Notes under the pieces: model-generated | What the model was told of the DNA's origin: nothing | Databases searched by the model: none | The model's input: only the letters and a program-made list of their open reading frames with translations | NCBI GenBank assembly: GCA_029204225.1 | Contig: CM055094.1 | Location: 24,390,541 to 24,454,540 of the forward strand | From: Diphasiastrum complanatum | Taxonomy: Eukaryota; Streptophyta; Lycopodiopsida; Lycopodiales; Lycopodiaceae | Length of the DNA: 64,000 nt | Direction: 5' to 3' | In this document: in pieces, positions 54,537 to 64,000 of the stretch | How the letters are laid out: the number at the start of each line of letters is the position of its first letter | Numbering within the stretch: position 1 is the first letter of the stretch | Program-made: the position numbers and the translations under genes

Positions 54537-55184
54537 TGTTAGCAGATTCCAGGGAATCCCCAAATGCCGAGCCAAGCTGAAGACATAGATTATCTCTCAC
54601 CCATGACCAAGGAGGTCTCAGAAGGAGGAGAGCAGAGGAAGCGAGAGCCAAGGATTACTAGCTAGGGTGACAGTGATTATTCTACATGGTGAATCCCAGA
54701 GAAGGAACGACCATGTAGGAGCTAGTAATATTGTAAATAAGCGTGGACCCCCCTTAAATAATTTAGAGTGAGCCACCTTTTGATGGTGACCTCTAGTGGA
54801 AGGGCAAATTCCACTTGTATTTTTCAAATTAGTGGAATTGCCACTTGGGCTCCACATGGGCAGCCTTCTTGCTTATTTAAGGGCCCCCCTCTCTTGTGAG
54901 GGAACTTTGAATGTATTGTCAATTTCTCTTGAGTGAATAAAGAAGATCTTCCACGAGTTTTTGATTATTGTAAAGCTCTTTGTTCATGGAAATCTTCTTC
55001 AGTGAAATTTCTATGAGCATGTTTTGATTTCCTTTTGTGTTGTGGATTAATTAGATTTATTGCTTACTCTCTTGCTTGTGGATGTAGATGTGGATTAACT
55101 CTCTTGTTTCTTGATTTGTATTTTCAACATGCAGGTAAACTATAGAGGTTGAGATTGTGGATCTGATTTGCATAATTTCTAACA
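54537..55184 (+). mobile_element. Solo-LTR-like sequence inserted in copia
   Basis: Begins TGTTAG at 54537 and ends CTAACA at 55184 (six-base inverted ends, 648 bp). It contains an aataaag signal near 54940. It starts within the copia codons I-V-I-A-K, suggesting insertion. No five-base target duplication is visible, so the boundary is tentative. Confidence 0.45.
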
Positions 55185-55885
55185 ATCTTGTCCTTGATTG
55201 TTCTTGGGCATTCCAAGCATTAAGAGATGGGTGTTTCTTGATTCTTGGGCTGCTAGAATGCTGTTAGGAAACTAGTTTTCTTGTTTCTTGTTTCTTGCTG
55301 AGTAGTTTAATCTTGTCATTGCATTGTTTCCGGATTTTTGGTAGATAGATTGTAAATATGCTCCCTGATTCAGAACGTTAATCTATACTGAGCTAGGATT
55401 GGTTGCATGGCTTGTAAATGCATGTAGTTGAGTAACGTATCCGTCTCTCTCCACTGATAGGCTGGGACTACACATTGTAATCTGAGAAACGCTTCTGCTT
55501 GGAAACCGTTCTAACAAGAAGACCAAACCATAAAGAACTGTAACCTACAGAAGTAACAAAAAGAAGAACGAACGAAGAAAAAAAAGCCGTGTTCACAGAT
55601 TCAGTGGAATATGTGAACATTTGACGTTGTTTCCACAGCTACACAGACACTAAACTAAGCCAAACCTTTTCGATCTATGCTGCAAAACCATCACTCTGAA
55701 GTCTCCCACACGTATCATTACCGAGCTCACTTTTATCTCGACCAACGCACATCTCCATTCTCGACCAAGGCTTCACGCTCCTTTGCTAGCCGAGCTCCAC
55801 AACTCACGTCTGGACTGGACGAAACCTTGTTTCATTCACCTATTGAAACTATGCAATCACTCTCGACCGAACCACTACTTGCAAT
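55185..55885. other. No gene recognised
   Basis: Between the LTR-like sequence and the 24-bp repeat array. Nothing with a family motif. Confidence 0.3.
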
Positions 55886-55924
55886 ATCATGTCAAATCCT
55901 GAGTTAAATCTCAACCGATGCTCA

Positions 55925-56560
55925 TCGATCATATCTCACCCGAGCGTTTACGTTGAAATCTCAACCGGAGCATATGTTGAAATCTCAACCGGAGCCTCTT
56001 CTAGATTCTCGACCGGTGCTTTTTCTCGAAACTCAACCGATGCCTCCTATCAGATCTCAACCGACGCCTCCTGTCAGATCTCAACCTATGTCTCCTCTCA
56101 GATCTTGATCGACAATGCCTCGTCTCAGATCTTGACCGACGCCTCCTGTCATATCTCGATCGACGTCTCCTCTCAGATCTCGACCAACGCCTCCTATCAG
56201 ATCTTGACCGACGCTTTCTCTCAGATCTCAACCGACATCTCTTCTCATATCTCGACCGACGCATCCTCTCAGATCTCGACTAACACCTCATATCAGATCT
56301 CGATCGACGCCTCCTCTCAGATCTCGATCGACGCCTCCTATCAAATCTCGACCGACGCCTCCTTTCAGATCTCGACCGATGCCTCCTCTCAAATCTCGAT
56401 CGACGATCCTCTCATATCTCGACCGACGCCTCCTGTCAGTTCTCGACCGACACCTCCTCTTAGATCTTGACCGATGCCTCCTCTCCAATCTTGACCGACG
56501 TCTTCTCTCAAATCTCGACTGAAAGGTTTCAATCAAATCTCGACCGGAGGTTCTGGGTCC
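55925..56560 (+). repeat. 24-bp minisatellite, about 25 copies
   Basis: Unit close to atctcgaccgacgcctcctctcag. It is open on the plus strand as an octapeptide repeat near I-S-T-D-A-S-S-Q (M start at 55889, stop after 56467) and on the minus strand as an R-R-R-S-R-S-E-R type repeat. Unit length is almost always 24, so the frame is kept although single units differ by several bases. Confidence 0.9.
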
Positions 56561-57027
56561 AATCTCGACCGCACCAAATCCATGCCAGACCACAAAACTT
56601 TCAATCAACAATCTATATCCGACGTTTTTTGAAGTTATATATGATGATCTACACGAACCGCCAGCTGCACCACCGCAAACCGTAGCAACTGCAACGAGCC
56701 TCCAACTACCATAGCGCCCGCATTCAACCACAAACAAATCGCATTCCAACCACATCCACTGTTGAACCGCAAACAAGTTGCATTCCAACCGTAGCACATC
56801 GTGCTATGTAAGCAGCTCGACCAAACGAGGAAACACGAGAACAGTTGTGGAAAACACAGATGGAGTTGCTTAACCATCAACACCAACAACAGATGGAGAA
56901 ACTCACAAAAGAGTTTCAAAACACTCTTAGGGAAAACTATGAGTTGGCACGACCTTGTCGTAGCATTATAATTGGCATACACCATATGTACCAGGTACGG
57001 GCTTTGATACCCCATCAAGACATGGAT

Positions 57028-57705
57028 CTAGAACTCAATTGCCTTGAAGAATGACTCTGCCTGCTGGTGCCAGTTTTGCATCTCAGTAATATCCAATTTG
57101 GACAGTTGGATGTCGAGCTTATTAGCATCGGGGTCGTCAGAACTGGAACCGGGGTTGGTAGACATGATGAAAAAATTGGAAAAATAGGATCCTGGAAAAA
57201 GGGTATCGGTTGAGATTTGAAATAGGGTTAAGAGTGTGTCGGTTGAGATTTGAACAGAGGCGTCGGTTGAGAGTTGAATGGAGGCGTCAGTTGAGAGTTG
57301 AATGGAGGCGTCGATTGAGAGTTGAACGGAGGTGTCAGTTGAGAGTTGAACGGAGGCGTCGGTCGAGAATGGAGACATGGGCATCGGTCGAGAAGGGATT
57401 GGATGATGTGTGTGGAGCGAGGTATGGTGCTGAAGGAAAGGGTTTGTGAAAGATGGAGGTTGGGAAAATAGAGATGGAAGGTAAGGTGTGGGAAAGCGGA
57501 GGTGTGTTTGCAAGGAGGAGTTTGAAGCATGTTGTGGAATGAAAAATGGTGACGGAATGTGGCTGGGTAAGAAGATGGAATGTATAAGTTCAGATAAGGT
57601 GAAGATGTTGGGCAAGGATGGAGATGTGTGGAATGGATGTATGGAGGCTGGAAATGAACTGGAGGTAAACAACAAGTTTTGTGATGTTGATGATAGTATA
57701 TTCAA
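57028..57705 (-). CDS. Repeat-containing reading frame, possibly retroelement gag start
   Basis: 225 open codons: a P/S/H/F-rich first half, then five or more S-T-D-A-S-V-Q-L octapeptide repeats, then M-S-T-N-P-G-S-S-S-D-D-P-D and I-T-E-M-Q-N-W-H-Q-Q-A-E-S-F-F-K-A. The last part, from the Met near 57165, looks like the start of a retroelement gag; the upstream half is probably leader or LTR sequence translated by chance. I do not recognise a family. Confidence 0.35.
   Translation of the reverse strand: MNILSSTSQNLLFTSSSFPASIHPFHTSPSLPNIFTLSELIHSIFLPSHIPSPFFIPQHASNSSLQTHLRFPTPYLPSLFSQPPSFTNPFLQHHTSLHTHHPIPSRPMPMSPFSTDASVQLSTDTSVQLSIDASIQLSTDASIQLSTDASVQISTDTLLTLFQISTDTLFPGSYFSNFFIMSTNPGSSSDDPDANKLDIQLSKLDITEMQNWHQQAESFFKAIEF
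57185..57385 (-). repeat. 24-bp minisatellite, second tract (inverted)
   Basis: ggcgtcggttgagagttgaacgga-type units, the reverse complement of the 55.9-kb array. On the minus strand they encode S-T-D-A-S-V-Q-L repeats within a 225-codon frame (57705-57028). Confidence 0.85.
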
Positions 57706-57731
57706 TAGTGTAATGGGAGCGTGATGAATTA

Positions 57732-58080
57732 TTGCGTGAGACTACCTCTCAACATGCAAAAAAGTTTCAAATGTTGTGTCTACTGCCAACGATGTTAGGT
57801 TTAGGAATGTTTGATGGTGGCGCTCTCAATGGTAGGCAAACTATGATGGTGGATAGTCGGTGGAGGTGGTGTGGAAACGATGACAGATGCAAGAAACAAC
57901 AGAGCACCAGGATCGTACACAGGAACAAGAAAATCGCCAGTAGATCATCACCAAAAAATTCCAGAATTCGCACTTCGCTGAGGTGCAAATGGCGTCGGGT
58001 TTATGGCATTTATGGACGTCGACATCTGGTTTCGGACGAGATGGGACGTGCCGGTTCGTTGAATTTTGAATTTGAATCAT
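57732..58080. other. Spacer between minisatellite tracts
   Basis: Open on the plus strand for 128 codons without a recognisable motif. Probably internal sequence of the same element as the flanking repeats. Confidence 0.3.
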
Positions 58081-58084
58081 CGAT

Positions 58085-58425
58085 CGAGATTGTAGTGGGC
58101 GCTTTGGTTGAGATATGATAGAAAGCTCCAGTCGAGATCCAACAGAACGCGTCGGTCGAGATTCAACAGGACGCTTCGGTCGAGATTTGACATAAACCCA
58201 TCGGTTAAGATCTGACAGAGACCCGTTGGTCGAGATCTGACAGAGATCCGTCGGTTGAGATCTGATAGAGTCTCGTCAATTGAGATTTGATAGAGTCCCG
58301 TCGGTTGAGATCTGACAGAGTCCCGTCGGTTGAGATCTGACAGAGACTCGTCAGTTGAGATTTGACAGAGACTCATCGGTTGAGATCTGACAGAGTCCCA
58401 TCGGTTGAGATCTAACATAGATTCA
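58085..58425 (-). repeat. 24-bp minisatellite, third tract
   Basis: About 14 units of tcggttgagatctgacagag(t/a)c(c/t)(c/t), same orientation as the second tract. On the minus strand they encode L-N-R-R-D-S-V-R / S-D-L-N-R type repeats. Confidence 0.85.
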
Positions 58426-58429
58426 GTAT

Positions 58430-58832
58430 GGAGGAATGGAGCTGTGTGATGCAAGTGAAGAACTTCAGAGGAAAATATGATTGTGGCTCAGAGTAGAAGT
58501 TCTTATGGGAAAGGTTTGTCTCAATGAATGATTGATGCTTAATTAGGAATATTGAGATGCCAGACAGACAGAAATGAGATGGGCCAAAAGTGTCAGAATC
58601 TTTTTCATATGGTGTAGCCTATCATTTGTTGACCTAAAACATTCATGACAAATGGATCTTTATAGAAAAAAAAAATGCATAGAGAGTAAATAATTATAGG
58701 TATGAATGTTAAACAAGAAACGAGGTTATAAATAGGCATGCAAAAAAAAGAATAACAAGCAAGAAAATAAAATAAAATAATAATAATAATAATAAACTAA
58801 AAAAATGTAAAATATATACTAGGGAAAAGGTG
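58430..58832. other. Downstream of gypsy integrase, AT-rich
   Basis: Contains a short (AAT)n run near 58770-58800. No gene; possibly gypsy 3' untranslated or LTR sequence. Confidence 0.35.
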
Positions 58833-59545
58833 TTAAATTGGGTCAACAAAGAACAACTCTTCGTAATACCGTCGTAGACGACCACCATTGACGACAGTGT
58901 CTAGGAGTATTTCGTCAAGTGTTTGCAGCTGGACTGCACCATTAGGAAAGATTTTATTAATAACATACGGTCTCTCACTTCGGAATTTCAATTTGTCGGG
59001 GTGTTTCGTTGATGTATAAAGAAGCACCTGGTCACCTAAGTGTAGATCTTTATTGCGTAAGTGATGGTCATGCCAGGCCTTTTGGCGTCGTTTGTTAACC
59101 AATTGTGCGTGGTAAGATATAAGTCTTGTCTCGCATAACTGGGCTAACGTAAATAGCCTGGTTTTGACTTGTTGCTCAATTGTAGCTTTTTCACAGAGAT
59201 CTTTAGAAAACGCTTTCATGACTCTTAGCGAAGGGGCAAGAATTCTACAGACATTACCGCCTCTTGACCATACACTAAGTGGAAGGGGTAACCCACTCCA
59301 GTGGCTTTTTTTGAGGTGGTGCGATAAGGCTAGATAGCTGAAAAAAGTTTTGTTTCCCAATCAGAGCGACTGGTTTCAACTATCTTTGTCAAAATTTTAC
59401 ATATCGTCTTGTTAGTTGATTCGGCCTGGCCATGAAAATTGAGCAGACAGCCTGCTTCAAATACATAGATCCCTCCGTGGACAAATGGAAGAATAAGGAT
59501 GGGTACCGCGTGGAGGCAATCAATGATCAACAGTTGCAAGCGGCA
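58833..59545 (-). pseudogene. Ty3/gypsy integrase, core end and C-terminal domain
   Basis: Near 59450-59330, spread over two frames, the minus strand reads G-Q-A-E-S-T-N-K-T-I, then S-D-W-E-T-K-L-F-S-A-I, the gypsy integrase segment around the catalytic Glu. The frame 59360-58833 gives R-R-Q-K-A-W-H-D, L-H-L-G-D-Q-V-L-L-Y and L-K-F-R-S-E-R-P-Y-V-I, the GPY/F-type C-terminal domain (P-Y-V-I here), ending at a TAA. The frameshift near 59340 makes it non-functional. Confidence 0.8.
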
Positions 59546-59602
59546 TGTGCATACTTAACCAAGTGCACACAACGACCACAAACCAAGCGGTAGAGGGTAC
59601 CC

Positions 59603-61238
59603 ATGTCCCTATTCCAAATGATGGCAGATTCACGACTGCTTGCCCAAAATCTTTATGATTGGGCACAGTTTGCTTTGAACTGCCTTCATGAGTGTCTTAA
59701 GAACAAGCAGCCACTAACCGTCCTCGGGTATCTCGTGACAGATATCACAGTCCAACAAGTACAAAACGGTCCAAGACTCCAACAACACCTGCAACTTGCG
59801 GACAAGGCATGGGACATCCCAATCGGGTCAAAATAGTCCAAGCGTCACGCTCAGGGGCTACTTCACCATCGGGGCTCCAACCCAAAAGAGTCAACAACAG
59901 TATTCTTCCACTGGTACACAAGCAACAAAGCCCACAACCAGATCCACAAGCAGCCACATCCTCAAAAGCTCAAGAGGCTGATACCTCCAAGGCCCAGTTG
60001 CCAGATACAAGGCAACAACGAATATGCAGGAAGCTTCAGGCCAAGAGGAAATTACTAGATGGAACGTCATCAGACGGTTCAGCTTCAAATGATGGAAGCT
60101 CAACGCCAGCCTCACAAGAACACTCATCACCCTCACACACCATCGATGGGGGTGATGGAGCAGCTACATCTATAGCAACACCAGACACGACCACACCACA
60201 AGTAGTGGGTCAACCGGACAAGGTCACCACCCCACCTACATTGATTACCATGCCAACGCCACCAACATGCCCAAACGCACCATTTTTTTTTTGGGGGGGG
60301 GAGGACTGGGGAGTTCCAGTCCCCAGGACACGGAAGCAGCCCAACAGCCACTAGGTCAACAACCACAGGCCTAGCAAGTCCACACCTTGGACACTTCGCA
60401 ATATTTTGATGCTGCGGACCTGATGGAAATAAGTGATGATGAACCAGAGAAAGTAGATCAGTCAAGAAGAAGTCTAACCCCTCCAATAACCACCACCACC
60501 ACCACCACAACACAACAACAACCACCATTGCTACTAACATTATTCTTCCACTCCCTCCACCTCCATCTTCGTCTCCTACACAACACCTATTTTTTGGATT
60601 AGCTTCACTAGCTCACATTCCTGATCAGTACCCAACCCTCACTAACTCTGAGAAGCTCTCCAAAGTGGCTAAACGCTCAACGATCGGCCTATCCGAAGAA
60701 AGCTACCACATGCATTGGTTGGTAAGCCAACATCAAATGCTCGAGAACAAGGTCCAGTACCAGGACCAAGAAATTGCGCAACAACAAAAGCTGGCCAAAG
60801 AAAAAGAAAAAGAGACAGAAATCAGATCCGTGGTGGCCGGACAAAAAACCACTTTGGAAGAGGTCCAGCAGCAACTGAAGCACCAGATGGTCCAGATCGA
60901 CCAAGTACGAGATGGATCATCGGGTGTAATGACAGTTGATGCCCCTCTAGTTATGCCCGAGGACATACAATTCCAGGCCCCACGGGCCTTAGCCATCCGG
61001 ATGGAGAAGTACGTGCGGCTGATCCAAGAACGGGAAGCCGAGAAAAGAAATTTTGAGAATATTGTGGCCAAGCAGGAAAAAATCATCCTTGAGTCCTAGA
61101 AGCAACTAGAAGATACAACGAAGGCCCTGCAGCAAGTCTTGGACAAGGTGAACCAGTTGTGGGACACCGCATGCAAGGCCCAAGTAGGCGCTCATTCTAA
61201 GAAACCACGGGACGATGATGGAGATGACGGAGCATGAA
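59603..61238 (+). pseudogene. Broken coiled-coil protein of unknown family
   Basis: Three plus-strand pieces: about 78 codons from 59603 (Q-N-L-Y-D-W-A-Q-F-A-L-N-C), a P/Q/S/T-rich stretch open at 59809-60354, and 144 codons from 60665 with E-N-K-V-Q-Y-Q-D-Q-E-I-A-Q-Q-Q-K, strongly coiled-coil, continuing past a TAG at 61097 to K-K-P-R-D-D-D-G-D-D-G-A and a stop near 61238. A T/G homopolymer near 60285 and other breaks separate the pieces. The layout (globular start, linker, coiled coil, acidic end) may be a retroelement gag-like protein, but no motif proves it. Confidence 0.4.
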
Positions 61239-61239
61239 A

Positions 61240-61892
61240 TAAGGGTGGGCAAACCCGACCATCAGGAGCAAAAACAAACGGCAAGACGGCGAGGCGAGCA
61301 GGACTCGCAAGAGGTTCTCAAGAGGGCTGGAATGTAGTGGCCATTGAGAGACCTTCATTTTTGAGAAATAGTTTTGCAGATAATAAGCACCTGGTTTTAC
61401 GGAAGCGAACGAAGATCCACGACCAGTGGTTAGTATTTACAATAATGGTAATACTAACAAATAAACCCATTGGTTAACTCTTTCATGGTATTTTGGGGAA
61501 TTATGAGATATAGATCCAATTTCCTAATGGTATCTCAAAATTTACAAATCGAAAACCCTTAAAGCTATTTCTCAAATCCCTTACTTCTTTTGAATTTCTC
61601 AAATTCTAGACATCAAATTTAGATCATATGATCCTTCTAGTGTGAAAATTGCATATCTTTAAGGATCGTTATCATCATGTGAATTACCACTTGTATGAGT
61701 AAGGCTTGAAATTTGAGACGCAAGATAGTTATATTTCAATTTCTTAAACCTAGATTATCTCTTATGCATATATAGATCTCAAATAGATAATGGTTATTGT
61801 CACTCTTGTTGAAAATGTTTGGAAGAAAAGTCTTGAGTATAATAGAGTGAATCTTTTTGGGAAGGCACTTATTATTGACTTTTCGAGATTCT
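61240..61892. other. No gene recognised
   Basis: AT-rich spacer with nothing identifiable. Confidence 0.3.
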
Positions 61893-62909
61893 TTAGCTAA
61901 TTTTTATAGGAAATTTCTTTAAAAAGGAGGGGTGAAGTGATGGGTAATATTCTATTAGAGGATCTATCAGTTGCATAGTTTTCGGATAAGAGAAATTCTC
62001 GAGGGATTGTGTGGAACAATCTAGAACTAGAGATGATTTGAGATTTTCACTATCTCTTACATCAATTTTACACATCAAGATATAACTAGAACATGAAAAA
62101 TAAAAAAGAATGTGAATGAAATGATTCCTCCATGTTTCAAACTTTGAACTCTCTGGAAAATTACAGCATCCAAACAATAAATGTGAGTGATGACCATTTG
62201 CTTGCTTGTCTCCTCCAACTTTGCCCTTTCTTGATATGTCTCCACCATAAAACTCCATGAATGAGCCTCCATCTCCATCTTGCCACAAGATATCATCAAA
62301 CCTTGATGACTTGGCCATAAATGAGTGACATAATGAACCTCCATTAGCTTCATTTCCATCAGCAAAACCAGCCAAGAATGCTAGTACAACTCCAACAATA
62401 AGATATTGCAAGACAATGTAGCTAGTTTGTCCATATCTTAACAATTTGCACACATCCGTATGAAATAGCTCAAACATGAGATAGAACAAGTAAAGTAAAC
62501 TTGAGCAACACTTCCTTGCTGCTCCTTTGACCTTACTTGAGTCTTCAATAAGCTGCAAAAACAGATCCATAACATCTTTGCCAAAAAACCTTCCTTTGAT
62601 GCTCTTGACTATCTCCAAATTGTCACCTTTCCTTTTGTGTTGTTGAAGCCCTTTGAGACCAACCTCTTGATCTTCCTCTTGACCATCAAAGTCATTGAAC
62701 AAACTTTGTTCTCCAGATCCATTACTTGCTTTTTCAGTATGAAAACCATGAGAACCAATATCCACTTGCATAGCATCATCTACACAAGAAAATTCTCCAA
62801 AACATGTGAGTAAAGCAAAGTGAGTCGCTTCCACTTGCTTACCCTTCTTTTGATCATCAAAGATATCAAATATATGAATATCTTTAGACCTGAACCTCTG
62901 GAAATACAA
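61893..62909 (-). CDS. Unknown 338-codon reading frame
   Basis: A long open minus-strand frame with no recognised family. It has D-D-Q-K-K-G-K-Q-V-E-A-T-H-F near the start, a leucine-rich stretch (V-V-L-A-F-L-A-G-F-A) in the middle that could span a membrane, and G-D-G-G-S-F-M-E-F-Y-G-G-D later. Its length in such AT-rich DNA argues against chance. It follows the frame at 63394-62780 with overlap and a frame change, so both may be parts of one broken gene. Confidence 0.35.
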   Translation of the reverse strand: MYFQRFRSKDIHIFDIFDDQKKGKQVEATHFALLTCFGEFSCVDDAMQVDIGSHGFHTEKASNGSGEQSLFNDFDGQEEDQEVGLKGLQQHKRKGDNLEIVKSIKGRFFGKDVMDLFLQLIEDSSKVKGAARKCCSSLLYLFYLMFELFHTDVCKLLRYGQTSYIVLQYLIVGVVLAFLAGFADGNEANGGSLCHSFMAKSSRFDDILWQDGDGGSFMEFYGGDISRKGKVGGDKQANGHHSHLLFGCCNFPESSKFETWRNHFIHILFYFSCSSYILMCKIDVRDSENLKSSLVLDCSTQSLENFSYPKTMQLIDPLIEYYPSLHPSFLKKFPIKIS

Positions 62910-63394
62910 TGATCTAGGTCAAACAATATTTCATCAATGCTTGATCTTGAATTTCCACAAAGGTTAGTGAAAACAATGTCACCAATGTCACCATCATAAA
63001 TCAAAAGATAGATTCCAAACTTTCCATCCAACATGAAGTAGAGTAGGTGAAGATGAGTATCAAACCTAATAAATTTAGCCTTCTTGAGTTCATAACAAAC
63101 CTCAATAAGCTCACCAATGAGATCTCCCTTGCCTTGAAGAAATTGCCTCTCGAGTTGCTCCATGTAGTCTTCTCCAATCAACCTTTTGCCATCTTGATCA
63201 TGAGTGATCAATTCATAATCATAGAATCCTTTGAGTTGATGAAGAGATGTGAGATCCATGCCTTGGATCTTCCCAAGAACCAATCTTCCATTGCTCTTTT
63301 CTTCATAAGACTCCCTCTTAATGATGGCATCATAAGAAGTAGAAACCTCAAAGACATTAGAAGCCATGAAAAATATGATTAGTACCTTCAACAT
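62780..63394 (-). CDS. Unknown 204-codon reading frame
   Basis: Minus-strand frame with a soluble-protein look: T-S-Y-D-A-I-I-K-R-E-S-Y-E-E-K, then L-T-S-L-H-Q-L-K-G-F-Y-D-Y and L-L-Y-F-M-L-D-G-K-F-G-I-Y. No family recognised. The preceding frame 63754-63413 ends only 19 bases upstream of this frame's start and seems to belong with it. Retroelement polyprotein or multi-exon host gene cannot be distinguished. Confidence 0.35.
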   Translation of the reverse strand: MLKVLIIFFMASNVFEVSTSYDAIIKRESYEEKSNGRLVLGKIQGMDLTSLHQLKGFYDYELITHDQDGKRLIGEDYMEQLERQFLQGKGDLIGELIEVCYELKKAKFIRFDTHLHLLYFMLDGKFGIYLLIYDGDIGDIVFTNLCGNSRSSIDEILFDLDHCISRGSGLKIFIYLISLMIKRRVSKWKRLTLLYSHVLENFLV

Positions 63395-63412
63395 AAGGAT
63401 GATTGAAGTACT

Positions 63413-63990
63413 CTATTTTTTCAAACAAGAACTTCTATTCAATGTTTTGGGAAATGACTCGTTTGATAATGATTCTCCCTCACTATCATTCACAATGACA
63501 TTCAAAGTACATCCTACTTTGAACTCTTCATGTACTTCTCTTCTCCTTGACTTGTGACTATCTCCCTCACCAAGTCTCTTGATAGAACTATTTGATCTAC
63601 TTTCTTTATGAAGACATGTGACTCCACTTGCTGGAAAAATGACTTTCTTGGAATCATAGCAAAAGAATGTAGAAGAACCATCTCCTTCATGCATGCACCT
63701 AGCAACATCTTTTTCCATATGATCAAAGAAATCATTAACAACAATCTTTTCCAAGGAAGAACCTTCACCTCCATTGATGAAGTTAGCTCTTTCCTTACCT
63801 TTTGCATGCTTGCACTTGCCATGACACCATCATTATCCTCAAGACTAGCCAAGTTAGCACAAAGATGAACATATCCAAGAAGCATATTAGATCTTGACCT
63901 AGATCTAGCATAAGGAAGCTTGATAGACTTTGCATAGGATCCACCAATTTAATTGATGCTAAAAGGTAACTTTGGAAAGTTAAGACCAAT
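63413..63990 (-). CDS. Unknown reading frames, 5' part of the same block
   Basis: Two overlapping minus-strand frames (63885-63514 and 63754-63413) join with a shift near 63755: N-M-L-L-G-Y-V-H-L-C-A-N-L-A-S-L then D-F-F-D-H-M-E-K-D-V-A-R-C-M-H. Upstream codons include Y-A-R-S-R-S-R-S-N. The region continues off the window. Confidence 0.3.
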
Positions 63991-64000
63991 CTCCTTTTCC

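Noticed and set aside
56001-56264. Arginine-rich minus-strand frame like an SR protein
   Set aside because: It is the complement of the 24-bp minisatellite, not an SR domain.
55889-56470. 193-codon octapeptide-repeat protein as a host gene
   Set aside because: No promoter, partner exons or conserved flanks; the array recurs twice next to gypsy sequence, so it was kept as a repeat, not a gene.
60133-60540. 135-codon minus-strand frame
   Set aside because: Antisense of a P/T/Q-rich low-complexity stretch and poly-(GGT); no motif.

Overview
The window is nuclear DNA of a land plant with a large, repeat-filled genome. Evidence: spliced genes with GT-AG introns up to about 8 kb, remnants of Ty1/copia and Ty3/gypsy LTR retrotransposons with plant-type primer binding sites, a LINE reverse transcriptase, hAT-like and other DNA transposons, and long (GA)n/(CT)n microsatellites. 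There are no bacterial-style operons and no recognisable plastid or mitochondrial block. The sequence does not settle the lineage. The intron lengths and transposon mix would suit a fern or another large-genome plant, but that is a weak inference.

Two host genes can be reconstructed, both on the minus strand. The first (52,808 to 33,007) is a seven-exon gene whose exons join in phase into a 545-residue protein. It has seven CCHC zinc knuckles and a G-P-R-Y-F-D-P-P motif, and matches the plant zinc-knuckle family typified by Arabidopsis At3g43590 (family recalled from memory). About 18 kb of introns interrupt it. Intron 5 holds a LINE fragment and a rearranged copia element, intron 6 holds two hAT-like transposons that carry pieces of other host genes, and intron 3 holds a short hAT-like copy. 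The second gene (24,838 to about 18.7 kb) has an N-terminal motif like plant TPX2-family microtubule proteins and a 1.5-kb exon of low complexity. Its first four exons join cleanly; its 3' end is uncertain.

Layout. 0-12 kb: decayed copia and gypsy pieces and LTRs, with three copia 3' ends next to LTR starts. 12.9-16.4 kb: a DNA transposon with roughly 200-bp terminal inverted repeats enclosing a broken cysteine-rich protein with a D-F-A-E-N-Y motif. 16.8-17.3 kb: a GC-richer block with coding character but no assignment. 18.6-24.9 kb: the TPX2-like gene. 25-33 kb: intergenic, with LTR, copia and gypsy debris and a tRNA-derived SINE-like sequence. 33-52.8 kb: the zinc-knuckle gene. 53.4-55.2 kb: a copia gag-pro fragment followed by an LTR-like sequence. 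55.9-59.5 kb: a gypsy integrase fragment and three tracts of a 24-bp minisatellite in both orientations. 59.6-61.24 kb: a broken coding region with a coiled coil. 61.9-64 kb: long minus-strand reading frames of unknown origin.

The most notable signals are the two adjacent hAT-like elements, each with 8-bp target-duplication-like flanks and each carrying a fragment of a different host gene (type II NADH dehydrogenase and an FCP1/SCP-type phosphatase); the copia element whose gag-protease half lies head-to-head with its pol half; the transposon with the D-F-A-E-N-Y protein; and the 24-bp repeat encoding an octapeptide. No CRISPR, tRNA or rRNA gene was seen. All calls were made by eye from the sequence and translations, and no database search was possible.
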